A stretch of 64,000 nt of DNA from Erysipelotrichaceae bacterium OPF54 (GTDB lineage: Bacteria; Bacillota_I; Bacilli_A; Erysipelotrichales; Erysipelotrichaceae), in contig BQKD01000001.1 of NCBI GenBank assembly GCA_022834735.1, positions 1,341,659 to 1,405,658 on the forward strand. The letters are read 5' to 3'. Each line of letters starts with the position of its first letter. The first letter of the stretch is position 1. The notes beneath the pieces are model-generated. The model had not been told where the DNA came from, did not search any database, and worked only from the letters and a program-made list of their open reading frames with translations. A program made the position numbers and the translations under genes. This document shows, in pieces, positions 34,951 to 43,610 of this stretch.

Positions 34951-35275
34951 GTATGCGTGGCAGGGGATCCGCTGGGGACTGCTGAAAGATAAGAGCATCC
35001 GGTTTCAGCTTCTTGGCGGAGCGCTTGCCGCGCTGGCTGCGTATGTGCTTGACTGCAGCCTGTGGGAATGGTTATGGATCCTGCTGTGCATCACGCTGGT
35101 CATCGTGGCGGAAACCTTGAATTCGTGCATCGAACGATGCGTGGATTACATTTCCCTTGAACGGGATCCCAGAGCCAAAGTGATCAAGGACATGGCGGCG
35201 GCTGCGGTCATGATCGTCTGCACTTTTGCTCTGATCAGCGCCATCGTGATCATGGTGCCCAAACTAATGAATTGA
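34925..35275 (+). CDS. dgkA: Diacylglycerol/undecaprenol kinase
   Basis: Small integral-membrane lipid kinase of 116 aa; in Gram-positives it phosphorylates undecaprenol to feed the cell-wall lipid carrier. Three membrane helices are seen (~29-46, 47-65, 92-112). The catalytic segment 'AETLNSCIERCVDYIS' (~60-75) and 'RAKVIKDMAAAAVMI' (~83) are conserved. The start is inside ybeY and has no strong ribosome-binding site, so it is probably translated by coupling. Confidence 0.92.
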   Translation: MKWLLGRFKYAWQGIRWGLLKDKSIRFQLLGGALAALAAYVLDCSLWEWLWILLCITLVIVAETLNSCIERCVDYISLERDPRAKVIKDMAAAAVMIVCTFALISAIVIMVPKLMN

Positions 35276-35284
35276 GGTAGAAAT

Positions 35285-36187
35285 ATGGAATACAAATCTG
35301 GATTTATCGCGATCGTCGGCCGGCCGAACGCCGGAAAAAGCACGTTTCTCAACGCTGTCATGAAAGAAAAAATTGCGATCATGACCGACACCCCCAACAC
35401 GACCCGCAACAACATTGCCGGCATCCTGACCGAAAAGGACGCCCAGTTCGTTTTTGTCGATACGCCAGGCATCCACAAGCCGCAGCAGCAGCTCGGACGC
35501 GTCCTGAACAAGAACGCGTACACCGCTATGGAGGACTGCGATGTGATCGCATGGATCATCGATGTCACCCAGCGTTTCGGTCCGGGAGACGAGTTTATCC
35601 TCAACCGCATCAAGACGCTGCACAAGCCGGTACTGCTGCTCGTCAACAAGATCGACAAGCTGTCCAAAGAAAAAATACTGAACGCTCTCATGGCCTGGCA
35701 GAAACGCTATGACTTCAACGAGATCATTCCGCTCAGCGCAAAGGAAAAAGAAAACATCGGCGAGGTGCTTGAGACCATTAAACAGTATCTTCCCGACGGA
35801 CCCGCTCTGTATCCGGAAGAAATGAAGACCGATCACGACGAGAATTTCAGGATCTGCGAGATCATCCGCGAAAAGATACTCAACAGGACCGAGGAGGAGA
35901 TCCCGCACAGCATCGCGGTCGTTCTCGAAAACAAAAAGATCGAGGACGGCAAACTGTTTATCAACGCTATGATCATCGTGGACCGCAATTCGCAAAAAGG
36001 CATTTTGATCGGCAAACAGGGATCGATGATCAAGGAGATCCGGATCGCCGCTCAGCGGGAACTGAGAAAGATGTTCGGCATGCCCGTCGATCTCGAGCTG
36101 TATGTCCGCACCGAAAACAACTGGCGCAACAAGGAGCAGAAGATCAAGGAGTTCGGCCTTGACGAGCTCGACGAAGGAACAAAATAA
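35285..36187 (+). CDS. era: GTPase Era
   Basis: GTPase for 30S assembly. G1 'GRPNAGKSTFLN' (~12), G2 'TPNTTRNNIAGI', G3 'DTPGIHKP' (~60), G4 'NKIDKL' (~121), and the C-terminal KH domain ('SQKGILIGKQGSMIKEIRIA', ~236). 300 aa is the standard length. The stop overlaps the recO ATG by one base (TAATGA). Confidence 0.96.
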   Translation: MEYKSGFIAIVGRPNAGKSTFLNAVMKEKIAIMTDTPNTTRNNIAGILTEKDAQFVFVDTPGIHKPQQQLGRVLNKNAYTAMEDCDVIAWIIDVTQRFGPGDEFILNRIKTLHKPVLLLVNKIDKLSKEKILNALMAWQKRYDFNEIIPLSAKEKENIGEVLETIKQYLPDGPALYPEEMKTDHDENFRICEIIREKILNRTEEEIPHSIAVVLENKKIEDGKLFINAMIIVDRNSQKGILIGKQGSMIKEIRIAAQRELRKMFGMPVDLELYVRTENNWRNKEQKIKEFGLDELDEGTK

Positions 36188-36918
36188 TGACGGATCTTTC
36201 CGGGCTCGTGCTTTCGGTACAGGACTACAAGGAACGGGACGGGATCGTTTTCGTTCTGACGCAGACAAAGATCCAGAGCGTCTATGCCCGCGGTATCCAG
36301 AGCGCGGCCTCGAAAAACAGGCGTCTTTGCAATCCGTTCACGAAAGTGGATCTGATCGTCGGTGAACGCAGGAGCGGCAGCTCGATGGCTCTGCTCATCA
36401 AAGGCAGCGTCAAGGCGCAGTTTCATAAGATCCAGGACAGCCTGGTCGCGCAGAGCGCATGCTTCGTGCTGCGCGATATCCTGTTCCGCTCAGCGATCCA
36501 TCCGGAATACGAAGATCTGCTTTTCAAAGCGTGGCAGGCTTTCGACCGCAGCGAAAAAAGCCGCTGGACCTATGCGTGCCTGCTTCTGGCTTGTATCCTG
36601 AAAAACGAAGGGATCGCGCCGGATGTGAGCGAATGCGTACGGTGCCATGCCAGAAAAGGGATCGAAACCGTATCGATCGCTGACGGAGGGTTTCTTTGCG
36701 TGAGCTGCAACGCCAGGCAGTTTCCGAAATGGAAAAAAGAAGATCTTGAGAAGCTTCGCTCGTTATTTGTCATTCATCCGGACCGGATGGATATTTATGC
36801 ACAAAACAAAACATACGATCTGGACGATTTTCTTTTTCTCGCGAAATGGTATGAGCGTTATGCAGCAGCCGAGCTGGCAAGCATCCGTTTTCTGAATTCG
36901 GTCCGTTCGCTTGGCTGA
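36187..36918 (+). CDS. recO: DNA repair protein RecO
   Basis: Loads RecA on SSB-coated DNA together with RecR. N-terminal OB fold ('GLVLSVQDYKERDGIVFVLT'), a helical middle and a zinc site 'CVRCHARKG ... LCVSCNA' (~150-175). 243 aa. It is the last gene of the conserved cluster before the pilus/cyclic di-GMP operon; in B. subtilis glyQS follows recO. Confidence 0.92.
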   Translation: MTDLSGLVLSVQDYKERDGIVFVLTQTKIQSVYARGIQSAASKNRRLCNPFTKVDLIVGERRSGSSMALLIKGSVKAQFHKIQDSLVAQSACFVLRDILFRSAIHPEYEDLLFKAWQAFDRSEKSRWTYACLLLACILKNEGIAPDVSECVRCHARKGIETVSIADGGFLCVSCNARQFPKWKKEDLEKLRSLFVIHPDRMDIYAQNKTYDLDDFLFLAKWYERYAAAELASIRFLNSVRSLG

Positions 36919-36924
36919 ATCAGA

Positions 36925-36950
36925 GGGCCGCAGAAGTCTGCGGTCTTTTT
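36925..36950 (+). terminator. Terminator of the era-recO operon
   Basis: GCCGCAG/CTGCGGT stem with an AAGT loop and five T residues. Confidence 0.88.
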
Positions 36951-37105
36951 GTGCGAAATGTATTATAAAAAATAGAATAAATTTATATATTATGCCATAA
37001 TGCTTCGATAAAATCTACCGCTATGCCTAATAACATTGATTGAAAAACATTTGTATGTTAAACTGAGTAAACATAAACACATCTTGCACAGAAAGGAGAA
37101 GGCGA
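36951..37105. other. A+T-rich leader of the pilus/cyclic di-GMP operon
   Basis: About 155 bases, strongly A+T-rich, between the recO terminator and the lipoprotein gene. It must hold the operon promoter, but no -35/-10 pair with normal spacing stands out. AGAAAGGAGAAGG before the ATG at 37106 is a good ribosome-binding site. No repeat or attachment-site-like sequence is visible. Confidence 0.5.
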
Positions 37106-37978
37106 ATGAAAGTCAGCCGTTTATCGGTTTTGTCGGTTTTGATCATACTTTCCCTTTTTTTTATCGGCTGTTCTTCCTCGGGCAGCGAAGAATTCCATGA
37201 AATCGAGCCCGGAAGCATATATTCCGGTCCGATCGAGATCCATGAACCGGTTCCCTCCGGCACGAACGAGATCGAGGAAAACGGGATCCTTCTCGACAGC
37301 TCCAATGCGGGGCAGGGATATATCATGATCAGAACGACCGAGAACAAGGAAGCGCGCCTGAAATGCCGCATCAGTCATGACAGCGGACAGTATACGTATG
37401 ATCTGAGCGGAAATACGGTCTATACGGTGTATCCGCTGCAGATGGGCGCAGGCACGTACGACGTCGCCGTGTATGAAAATGTCGAGGGAACGAGCTATGC
37501 CCAGATCTTCGGCACGAGTTTTTCGGTCCCGGAATCGGCGCAGGATACGGTATTCGTCTATCCTCATCAGCTTGTGTGGTACACGCATGAATACCCGGCC
37601 GTGCTGCTCTCGTTCGACATCTGCGACGGTCTGACCAGCGATGAAGACAAAGTGGAAGCGATCTACGATTATGTGACCCGATATCTTTCCTATGACAAGG
37701 AAAAAGCGCAGAACGTGCAGGCCGGATATATTCCCGATATCGAACAGATCCTCAAGGACAGGAAAGGAATCTGTTTTGATTATTCAGCCCTGATGGCCGC
37801 CATGCTCCGGGCCCAGAATATCCCGTCGCAGCTCGTTATGGGCAATCTGACAAGCGAAGGCATCTATCATGCCTGGAATGAAGTATATATCAACGGGGAA
37901 TGGCGCTGGTACGATGCGACCTACGGTCCGAACAACGAAAACGAGCAGTCAGCCTACGCCGACGACAGGAGGTATTGA
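37106..37978 (+). CDS. Lipoprotein with a transglutaminase-like domain
   Basis: Surface lipoprotein of 290 aa: signal peptide (~1-21) with lipobox 'LFFIGC' (Cys22), an acidic linker, a beta-rich domain (~70-150), and a transglutaminase-like domain with the triad in 'KGICFDYSALMAAMLR' (Cys ~225), 'YHAWNEVYI' (His ~258) and 'WYDATYG' (Asp ~273). Such domains act as proteases or crosslinkers; the substrate is unknown. It starts the ten-gene operon and is 3 bases from the pilC-like gene, so a role in processing or anchoring the pilus-like structure is a fair guess. Confidence 0.85.
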   Translation: MKVSRLSVLSVLIILSLFFIGCSSSGSEEFHEIEPGSIYSGPIEIHEPVPSGTNEIEENGILLDSSNAGQGYIMIRTTENKEARLKCRISHDSGQYTYDLSGNTVYTVYPLQMGAGTYDVAVYENVEGTSYAQIFGTSFSVPESAQDTVFVYPHQLVWYTHEYPAVLLSFDICDGLTSDEDKVEAIYDYVTRYLSYDKEKAQNVQAGYIPDIEQILKDRKGICFDYSALMAAMLRAQNIPSQLVMGNLTSEGIYHAWNEVYINGEWRWYDATYGPNNENEQSAYADDRRY

Positions 37979-37981
37979 AAA

Positions 37982-39028
37982 ATGAAAAAGCAGAAAAAGC
38001 TTCACCCGGCCGATCTGGCCGTGCTGTGCTCCGAATACGCGATGATCCTCAGATCGGGCATTCCGCTCTATGACGGGATCGCCATCCTGAGCCAGAGCGC
38101 GCAGGATACGCCGTCCCGGCCGCTACTTGAACACATCCAGGCCGATATGCAGCAGGGCGCATCGCTCTACGAAGCACTGGCAGATACCGGGCAGTTTCCG
38201 GCGTACATGCTCGAGATGATCCGTCTTGCCGAGCAGACCGGCACGCTGGAGACGATCCTGGAAGATCTGAGCGCGTATTACGAACGGATCGCACGCTATA
38301 ATGACGCGCTGCGAAGCGCCGTGGTGTATCCTGTGACGCTTATCATCATGATGAGCGTCGTGATCGCGGTGCTCGTCGTCAAGGTCATCCCGGTCTTCGT
38401 GACCGTTTATGAAAACCTCGGGATCGAGCTGACCGAGAGCGCTGCGATGATCATGAACGCCGGACTCGTGATCGGATACGCGGTCATGGCAGGAGCGATC
38501 CTGATCAGTATCGGATGCCTGGCCCTCATGATTGCCTGGAAGCAGGGAAAGGAAGAGCAGATCCTGCGCAGGGCTGCAGGGATCTTTCCGTTCATACGCC
38601 GGATCATGGAAAAACAGGCAGCCGCGACGTATGCGTCCGTTATTTCGATCGCTCTGAAAAGCGGCTATTCGATCGAGGAAATGACCGAGGGCGCGGCACG
38701 CTACATGCCCGACGAGCGTTCGCGCGCCAGAGCAGAACATGCCGGCAGGGCCATGATGGAGTCCGGCAGCTTCTGCCATGCCGCCAGACAGACCGGCTTT
38801 TACGAACCGATCCACGAACGGATGATCGAGGTGGCGGAGCGGACCGGACAGACCGGACAGGTCATGGAGCGGCTGGCGCTTTTGTATGAGCAGCAGACGA
38901 TCGAGCGTCTCGAGGCCGCCGTATCCAATGTGGAACCGATCCTGATCGGTATCCTGACCTTTATTGCCGGCGGCATCCTGCTCGCTGTCATGATCCCGCT
39001 GGCAGGTATCCTGCTCGCGATGTCCTGA
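37982..39028 (+). CDS. Type II secretion/type IV pilus inner-membrane protein (PilC/GspF/ComGB family)
   Basis: Platform protein of type IV filament machines. The 348-residue protein has the duplicated GspF domain: 'CSEYAMILRSGIPLYDGI' (~20) with 'MIRLAEQTGTLETILEDLS' (~79), and a second half 'ASVISIALKSGYSIEEMTEG' (~218) with 'MIEVAERTGQTGQVMERLA' (~281). Three membrane segments are seen (~115-140, 158-183, 320-345). It is in one operon with PilT and four one-TM proteins. AGGAGG precedes the ATG. Confidence 0.92.
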   Translation: MKKQKKLHPADLAVLCSEYAMILRSGIPLYDGIAILSQSAQDTPSRPLLEHIQADMQQGASLYEALADTGQFPAYMLEMIRLAEQTGTLETILEDLSAYYERIARYNDALRSAVVYPVTLIIMMSVVIAVLVVKVIPVFVTVYENLGIELTESAAMIMNAGLVIGYAVMAGAILISIGCLALMIAWKQGKEEQILRRAAGIFPFIRRIMEKQAAATYASVISIALKSGYSIEEMTEGAARYMPDERSRARAEHAGRAMMESGSFCHAARQTGFYEPIHERMIEVAERTGQTGQVMERLALLYEQQTIERLEAAVSNVEPILIGILTFIAGGILLAVMIPLAGILLAMS

Positions 39029-39038
39029 GGAAGCCCGT

Positions 39039-39347
39039 ATGAATGCGCCAAGCAAAAAAAGAGGGTACTGGGTTGTTTCCTTCGCGGCTGCTCTCCTTGT
39101 CTTTCTGATCGTGATCTCGGCCGTTTCCAGATCGGCCACGAACCAGTCTGCCGCCATGCTCGAGAAGGCCCTGGATCAGATCGTGACCGACACGTACGCG
39201 ATCGAAGGCCGCTATCCCGACAGCGTGAAGACGCTGGTGGAAAAGAAACGTTTTTCCTATGATCCCGACCGGTATATGATCGTATACGATACCTTTTCGG
39301 ATAATATCCGTCCGCGGATCGAAGTGATCGAAAGGAGTGGATCATGA
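39039..39347 (+). CDS. Small one-TM protein, pseudopilin-like, unknown
   Basis: A 102-residue protein with a basic N-terminus, one hydrophobic helix (~11-30, 'VVSFAAALLVFLIVISAV') and a soluble tail ('YAIEGRYPDSVKTLVEKK', which resembles the globular start of some pilins: 'YYxxxGxYPxSLxxLV'). No class III signal (G/FxxxxE) is present. Its size, topology and place between pilC and further one-TM genes suggest a minor pilin-like subunit. It overlaps the next gene by 4 bases. Confidence 0.7.
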   Translation: MNAPSKKRGYWVVSFAAALLVFLIVISAVSRSATNQSAAMLEKALDQIVTDTYAIEGRYPDSVKTLVEKKRFSYDPDRYMIVYDTFSDNIRPRIEVIERSGS

Positions 39348-39790
39348 TGCGGCGCGCTGGTGCCTGGAACGGTTTGTACACCTTGTTCCTTTACGGGCTG
39401 TTTGCGTTTTTCTCGCTCGTTCTCGTGCTGCTCGGGGTCAGCGCGTACCGCGGCATCGTTTCGCAGAGCGATCAGATCGGGCAGAGCCGGACCGCATTCC
39501 TGTACATCCAGCACAAGCTCGAAAGCCGTCTGGACCGCGTGGAAGGACAGGAGGATACCCTGATCCTGATCGACGGCAGCATGATCACGTATATTTTCGA
39601 ACAGGACGGGATGCTGTATGAAGCTGCGGCGATGCAAGAGACCGATCCGCGCCGGCTGCAGAAAGACGCAATCGCCAGAATGGATGCGTTTCATATCGAG
39701 CACGAGGGCGATCTTATAACTGTTTCTTTTCTGGATGAGCTCGGAAACAGAAAAGTGATCTATTCGACAGGGAGGGGGATCCGTTCATGA
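39344..39790 (+). CDS. DUF4860-like one-TM protein
   Basis: A 148-residue protein with an N-terminal membrane helix (~11-34) and a soluble C-terminus that contains 'RTAFLYIQHKLESRLDRV' and 'EDTLILIDGSMITYIFEQDG'. From memory this resembles DUF4860, small proteins found in pilus or competence-like loci of Bacillota. The function is unknown. It overlaps both neighbours by 4 bases, so its amount is probably matched to theirs by coupled translation. Confidence 0.68.
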   Translation: MMRRAGAWNGLYTLFLYGLFAFFSLVLVLLGVSAYRGIVSQSDQIGQSRTAFLYIQHKLESRLDRVEGQEDTLILIDGSMITYIFEQDGMLYEAAAMQETDPRRLQKDAIARMDAFHIEHEGDLITVSFLDELGNRKVIYSTGRGIRS

Positions 39791-40158
39791 AAGGAAAAAA
39801 TCCGGCTTTTGTCGAACTGCTTCTGATCCTGGTCTTTTTCTCGATCGCTTCCGTGATCCTTGTGCAGATTTTTTCGGCCGCCTTTCTGATGTCGAAGGAA
39901 AGCGTGGCGCTCGGCAACGCCCAGATGTACATGCAGGGACAGATGGATCTGTGGCAGATCGATCCGCAGCAGATGGAACTCGAACCGGGAACGTATCATT
40001 TCGATGAACAGATGAACGAAACGGCGCAGGGCAGCTATGTGCTCACGGTGAAGGAAAGCGAAGAAGAACTGGTCCGCTCGCTCCGGCTCGTCTTCGCATC
40101 GAAGGACAAGGTGCTGATCGATCTTGACGCGACCGTCCTCAAGGAGAGCGGCGTATGA
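39787..40158 (+). CDS. Pseudopilin-like one-TM protein
   Basis: A 123-residue protein starting 'MKGKNPAFVELLLILVFFSI'. A Glu lies within the first turn of the hydrophobic helix (~6-30), which recalls the conserved Glu5 of prepilins, but the Gly/Phe cleavage pair is not present in the usual form. A soluble tail follows ('NAQMYMQGQMDLWQIDPQQM'). It is the best pilin-type candidate in the operon, yet no prepilin peptidase gene is nearby. Overlaps both neighbours by 4 bases. Confidence 0.68.
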   Translation: MKGKNPAFVELLLILVFFSIASVILVQIFSAAFLMSKESVALGNAQMYMQGQMDLWQIDPQQMELEPGTYHFDEQMNETAQGSYVLTVKESEEELVRSLRLVFASKDKVLIDLDATVLKESGV

Positions 40159-40520
40159 AAAGAAACGGGATCGGCACCGCATCGTTCGTATTCGCGATCT
40201 TTGTGCTCATCATGACGTGCCTGGGGGTGCTGAGCATGTATCAGGCCAGCCTGCAGCATTCGATGAGTGTGCGCTCCATCGAGTATTCGCAGAACTATTA
40301 TGACGCCCTGAGCCGCGTCAGCCGGAAAATTGCCGGCATGCAGACGCACGATAGCGACAAGAAAGAACAGACACTGATCGAACCGATCGATGATACGCTT
40401 GATCTGGTGGTAACGGTCAAGGTCGAAAACGATCAGTACCGCATCGAAAACCAGTATACACATAACCATGATCTGTGGAAGGAAGACGATTCTGTACAGG
40501 TATGGAACGGAAAGGAATAA
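40155..40520 (+). CDS. Small one-TM protein of the pilus-like operon
   Basis: A 121-residue protein with basic N-terminus, a membrane helix (~8-27, 'ASFVFAIFVLIMTCLGVLSM') and a soluble, helix-then-strand tail ('SVRSIEYSQNYYDALSRVSR', 'DLVVTVKVENDQYRIENQYT'). The layout resembles minor pseudopilins such as ComGG, without sequence motifs that would prove it. It starts in the previous stop and ends 4 bases before pilT. Confidence 0.65.
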   Translation: MKRNGIGTASFVFAIFVLIMTCLGVLSMYQASLQHSMSVRSIEYSQNYYDALSRVSRKIAGMQTHDSDKKEQTLIEPIDDTLDLVVTVKVENDQYRIENQYTHNHDLWKEDDSVQVWNGKE

Positions 40521-40524
40521 TCAG

Positions 40525-41589
40525 ATGATAGAAACGATTTTAAAAAACGCTCTGGCACAAGGTGCTTCGGATCTTTTCATTCTACCCGGCGCGCCGATCC
40601 AGATGAAAATAAAAGGACAGATGCAGGCACTCGACGACAGGCGGATCATGCCCCAGGAAAGCTGGCAGCTGATCCAGGAGATCTACGAACATTCTTCGCG
40701 CCCGATCGACACGCTGACTGGCACCGGCGATGATGATTTTTCGTTTTCTCTGCCTCAGACCGGACGGTTCCGCTGCAACGCGTACAGGCAGAGAAATTCC
40801 TTTGCGTCCGTGATCCGCATCATACCGTTCGGGCTTCCTGATTTCAGGCAGATGCATATTCCCGAACAGGTCATCGATCTTTCTACGGCGAAAAGCGGCA
40901 TGATCCTGGTGACAGGACCGGCGGGGTCGGGAAAATCTACTACGCTGGCGTGTATGATCGAAGCGATCAACACGTCGCGTCCGGGCCATATCATCACCCT
41001 GGAAGATCCGATCGAGTTCATTTATTCACATAAAAAATGTCTTGTATCCCAGCGCGAGATCGAACTGGATACCAGGGACTACGCAACCGCGCTGCGCGCT
41101 GCCCTGCGTCAGACGCCGGATACGATCCTGCTGGGGGAAATGCGCGATTTCAGCACGATCCAGACCGCCGTCACGGCTGCTGAGACCGGCCAGCTCATTT
41201 TATCGACACTCCATACGCTCGGGGCGGCCAAAACGATCGACCGGATCATCGACTCTTTTCCGTACGGCAGCCGCGAACAGATCCGGGTCCAGCTTTCGAT
41301 GGTGCTCAAAGCGGTGGTGAGCCAGCAGCTTGTTCCGTCAGAAGACGGCACGCTCATCCCGGTCTTCGAGATCATGATCGTGACGCCGGCGATCGCCAAT
41401 CTGATCCGCGAAGGGAAGATCCACCAGATCGATAATGTGATCTATTCGAACCGGGCATCGGGCATGAGGACGATGGACAGCTCGCTTCTCGATCTGTATC
41501 AGCAGGGCATCATTTCAAAAGAAACCGCGATCGCGTATGCGCAGGACAAAACGATGATGACGCGCCGTATGAGCGCCGAGAGGGTCTGA
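40525..41589 (+). CDS. pilT: PilT-type type IV pilus ATPase
   Basis: Hexameric ATPase of the retraction type. Seen in order in 354 aa: N-terminal 'ALAQGASDLFILPG' (~9), Walker A 'GPAGSGKSTTLA' (~131), Asp box 'HIITLEDPIEFIYSH' (~157), Walker B 'TILLGEMRD' (~202), His box 'LSTLHTLGAAKTIDRIID' (~227) and C-terminal 'AIANLIREGKIHQ', one change from the PilT signature AIRNLIRE. It is the only secretion-type ATPase in the operon; no PilB/GspE-type gene is in the window. ATG 40525 is chosen over an upstream in-frame start at 40468. It overlaps the regulator gene by one base. Confidence 0.93.
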   Translation: MIETILKNALAQGASDLFILPGAPIQMKIKGQMQALDDRRIMPQESWQLIQEIYEHSSRPIDTLTGTGDDDFSFSLPQTGRFRCNAYRQRNSFASVIRIIPFGLPDFRQMHIPEQVIDLSTAKSGMILVTGPAGSGKSTTLACMIEAINTSRPGHIITLEDPIEFIYSHKKCLVSQREIELDTRDYATALRAALRQTPDTILLGEMRDFSTIQTAVTAAETGQLILSTLHTLGAAKTIDRIIDSFPYGSREQIRVQLSMVLKAVVSQQLVPSEDGTLIPVFEIMIVTPAIANLIREGKIHQIDNVIYSNRASGMRTMDSSLLDLYQQGIISKETAIAYAQDKTMMTRRMSAERV

Positions 41590-43610
41590 TGGCGTATTTG
41601 TCGAAGATCCTTGTCGTGGACGACTCCGAACTGAACCGCCTGATGCTGTGCGATATCCTTGAAGACAAATACGAGCTTCTCGAGGCACGCAACGGCCGCG
41701 AGGCGCTCAAGATGGTGGACGAGCACGCGCACGATCTGGCGCTGATCCTGCTTGACTACAATATGCCGGAAATGAACGGTTTCGAACTGATGTCCCTGCT
41801 CAATGAGCGGGGATGGAAAGCGCAGATCCCGGTCATCATGATCTCGGCGGAAACAGGCGCCGATTTTATCGACAAGGCGTATGATCTGGGGGTGGACGAT
41901 TTTATTTCGCGTCCGTTCAATATTTCCCTTGTCATGCACCGTGTCGACAATGCGATCCTTCTCAATTCCAAGCAGAAGTATATGGAACATCTTGTCGACC
42001 GGCAGATCAGGGAAAAAGAAAAACAGAGCGAGATGCTCATCAATATTCTCAGCCACATTGTCGAGTTCCGCAACAACGAGCTCGGCCGGCACGTGCTCAA
42101 CGTGAGGACGGTCAGCGAAATGCTGCTCAGGGAACTGCGCGAGATCGATCCCGGCTTTACGATGAGCGACGAGCAGATCCGGCAGATCGGCCTGGCTTCC
42201 TCGCTGCACGATGTCGGAAAGATCTCGATCGACGAAAAGATCCTGAACAAGCCGGGCAGTCTGACGGCAGAGGAGTTCGAGATCATCAAGACGCATACGA
42301 CCATTGGCGCCCAGATGCTTGAGAAAGTGCCCAACTGTTCGGGCGAGCCGCTCGTGCAGACAGCGATCGAGATCGCCCGATGGCATCATGAACGCTATGA
42401 CGGAAACGGATATCCCGATCATCTGATCGCCGAGCAGATCCCTTTGAGCGCGCAGGTCGTCTCGATCGCGGATGTGTATGACGCTCTGACCGAAGAGCGC
42501 GTATACAAGAAGGCGATCCCGAGAAAAGACGCGCTCGAAATGATCGCGACCGGCCAATGCGGGGCTTTTTCTCCCAAGCTGCTCGAATGCCTGATGCGTC
42601 TTGAGACAAAGCTCGATCAGATCGAGCTGCTCTCAGGCACGAACCATACATCGGTCGATTCGTTCATGAGCGAACGGATAGACAGCGCCTATATCTCCGA
42701 ACAGGATATGCACGGGCTCGAATACGAACGGGAAAAGTATGGGTTTTACGCGACCCATTCCCAGGAGATCCGTTTTGAATATACGAAGGATCCGTCGGTG
42801 ATCACGTTCAGCCGGCTTGCGTGCGATAAGCTCGGTCTTGACCAGGTCATTATCGATCCGCTCCACGATCTGCGCTGCCAGATCATGATGGATCGGGAAA
42901 CGAAAAAACGGCTGAATGCCGAACTGGAAAAAGTGAGCACCGCTCATCCGGATATGGAAATGAATCTGGCGCTCCAGACCGGGCACGGAAGACGATGGTT
43001 CAGGCTCATTGCCCGCGCCATCTTCAATGAAGAGGAATGCACCGGCTATTTCGGTCTGCTGATCGATATCCATGACGAAAAGCTCGACCGCGAGATCCTC
43101 GAATACAGCGCCAATTACGATTCTCTGACCGGGATCAGGAACCGCAGCTGCGCGATCAATCTGATCAATAAACAGCTCAATGCGATCGGCGAGGATCATA
43201 TGGCGCTGATCATGATCGATCTGGACAACTTCAAAAATGCCAACGATGAATTCGGCCATCAGTTCGGGGACGATGTCCTGCGCTATTTTGCGTCCATGAT
43301 CAAAAACAATATCCGCTCGGATGATATCGGGGCCCGTATCGGTGGAGACGAGTTTCTCATCTTCCTGCGCTATCATTCGAATCTGGAAAATATCGTGGCG
43401 CGTCTGCACCGCTCGCTTCAGTATGAATACCGGGGATTCCCTGTTTCCACGAGCATGGGGGTGGCCTCGACCGAAACGTGTCCGCCCGATCTGAAAGTGC
43501 TGTACCGGGAAGCTGACAAGATGCTGTATGATGTAAAGAAGAGCGGACGCGCCTCGTATAAAATAAAGCAGGCGGAAAACAGGAAAGAAAAGGAAGAGAA
43601 AAGTACATGA
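41589..43610 (+). CDS. Response regulator with HD-GYP and GGDEF domains (cyclic di-GMP turnover)
   Basis: A 673-residue regulator. Receiver (~5-125): 'ILVVDDSE' acidic pair, phospho-acceptor Asp56 in 'LLDYNMP', but Arg108 ('FISRPF') where Lys is usual. HD-GYP phosphodiesterase (~150-345): 'SSLHDVGKISI' (His207-Asp208), 'HHERYDGNGYP' (GYP 274-276), 'ADVYDALTEERVYK'. A PAS-like sensor (~370-500). GGDEF cyclase (~505-660): 'RIGGDEF' (585-589) with the inhibitory I-site RxxD at 576-579, five residues upstream. Both catalytic motifs are intact, so it may both make and cleave cyclic di-GMP, presumably switched by phosphorylation. It lies between pilT and an Hpt gene. Confidence 0.92.
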   Translation: MAYLSKILVVDDSELNRLMLCDILEDKYELLEARNGREALKMVDEHAHDLALILLDYNMPEMNGFELMSLLNERGWKAQIPVIMISAETGADFIDKAYDLGVDDFISRPFNISLVMHRVDNAILLNSKQKYMEHLVDRQIREKEKQSEMLINILSHIVEFRNNELGRHVLNVRTVSEMLLRELREIDPGFTMSDEQIRQIGLASSLHDVGKISIDEKILNKPGSLTAEEFEIIKTHTTIGAQMLEKVPNCSGEPLVQTAIEIARWHHERYDGNGYPDHLIAEQIPLSAQVVSIADVYDALTEERVYKKAIPRKDALEMIATGQCGAFSPKLLECLMRLETKLDQIELLSGTNHTSVDSFMSERIDSAYISEQDMHGLEYEREKYGFYATHSQEIRFEYTKDPSVITFSRLACDKLGLDQVIIDPLHDLRCQIMMDRETKKRLNAELEKVSTAHPDMEMNLALQTGHGRRWFRLIARAIFNEEECTGYFGLLIDIHDEKLDREILEYSANYDSLTGIRNRSCAINLINKQLNAIGEDHMALIMIDLDNFKNANDEFGHQFGDDVLRYFASMIKNNIRSDDIGARIGGDEFLIFLRYHSNLENIVARLHRSLQYEYRGFPVSTSMGVASTETCPPDLKVLYREADKMLYDVKKSGRASYKIKQAENRKEKEEKST

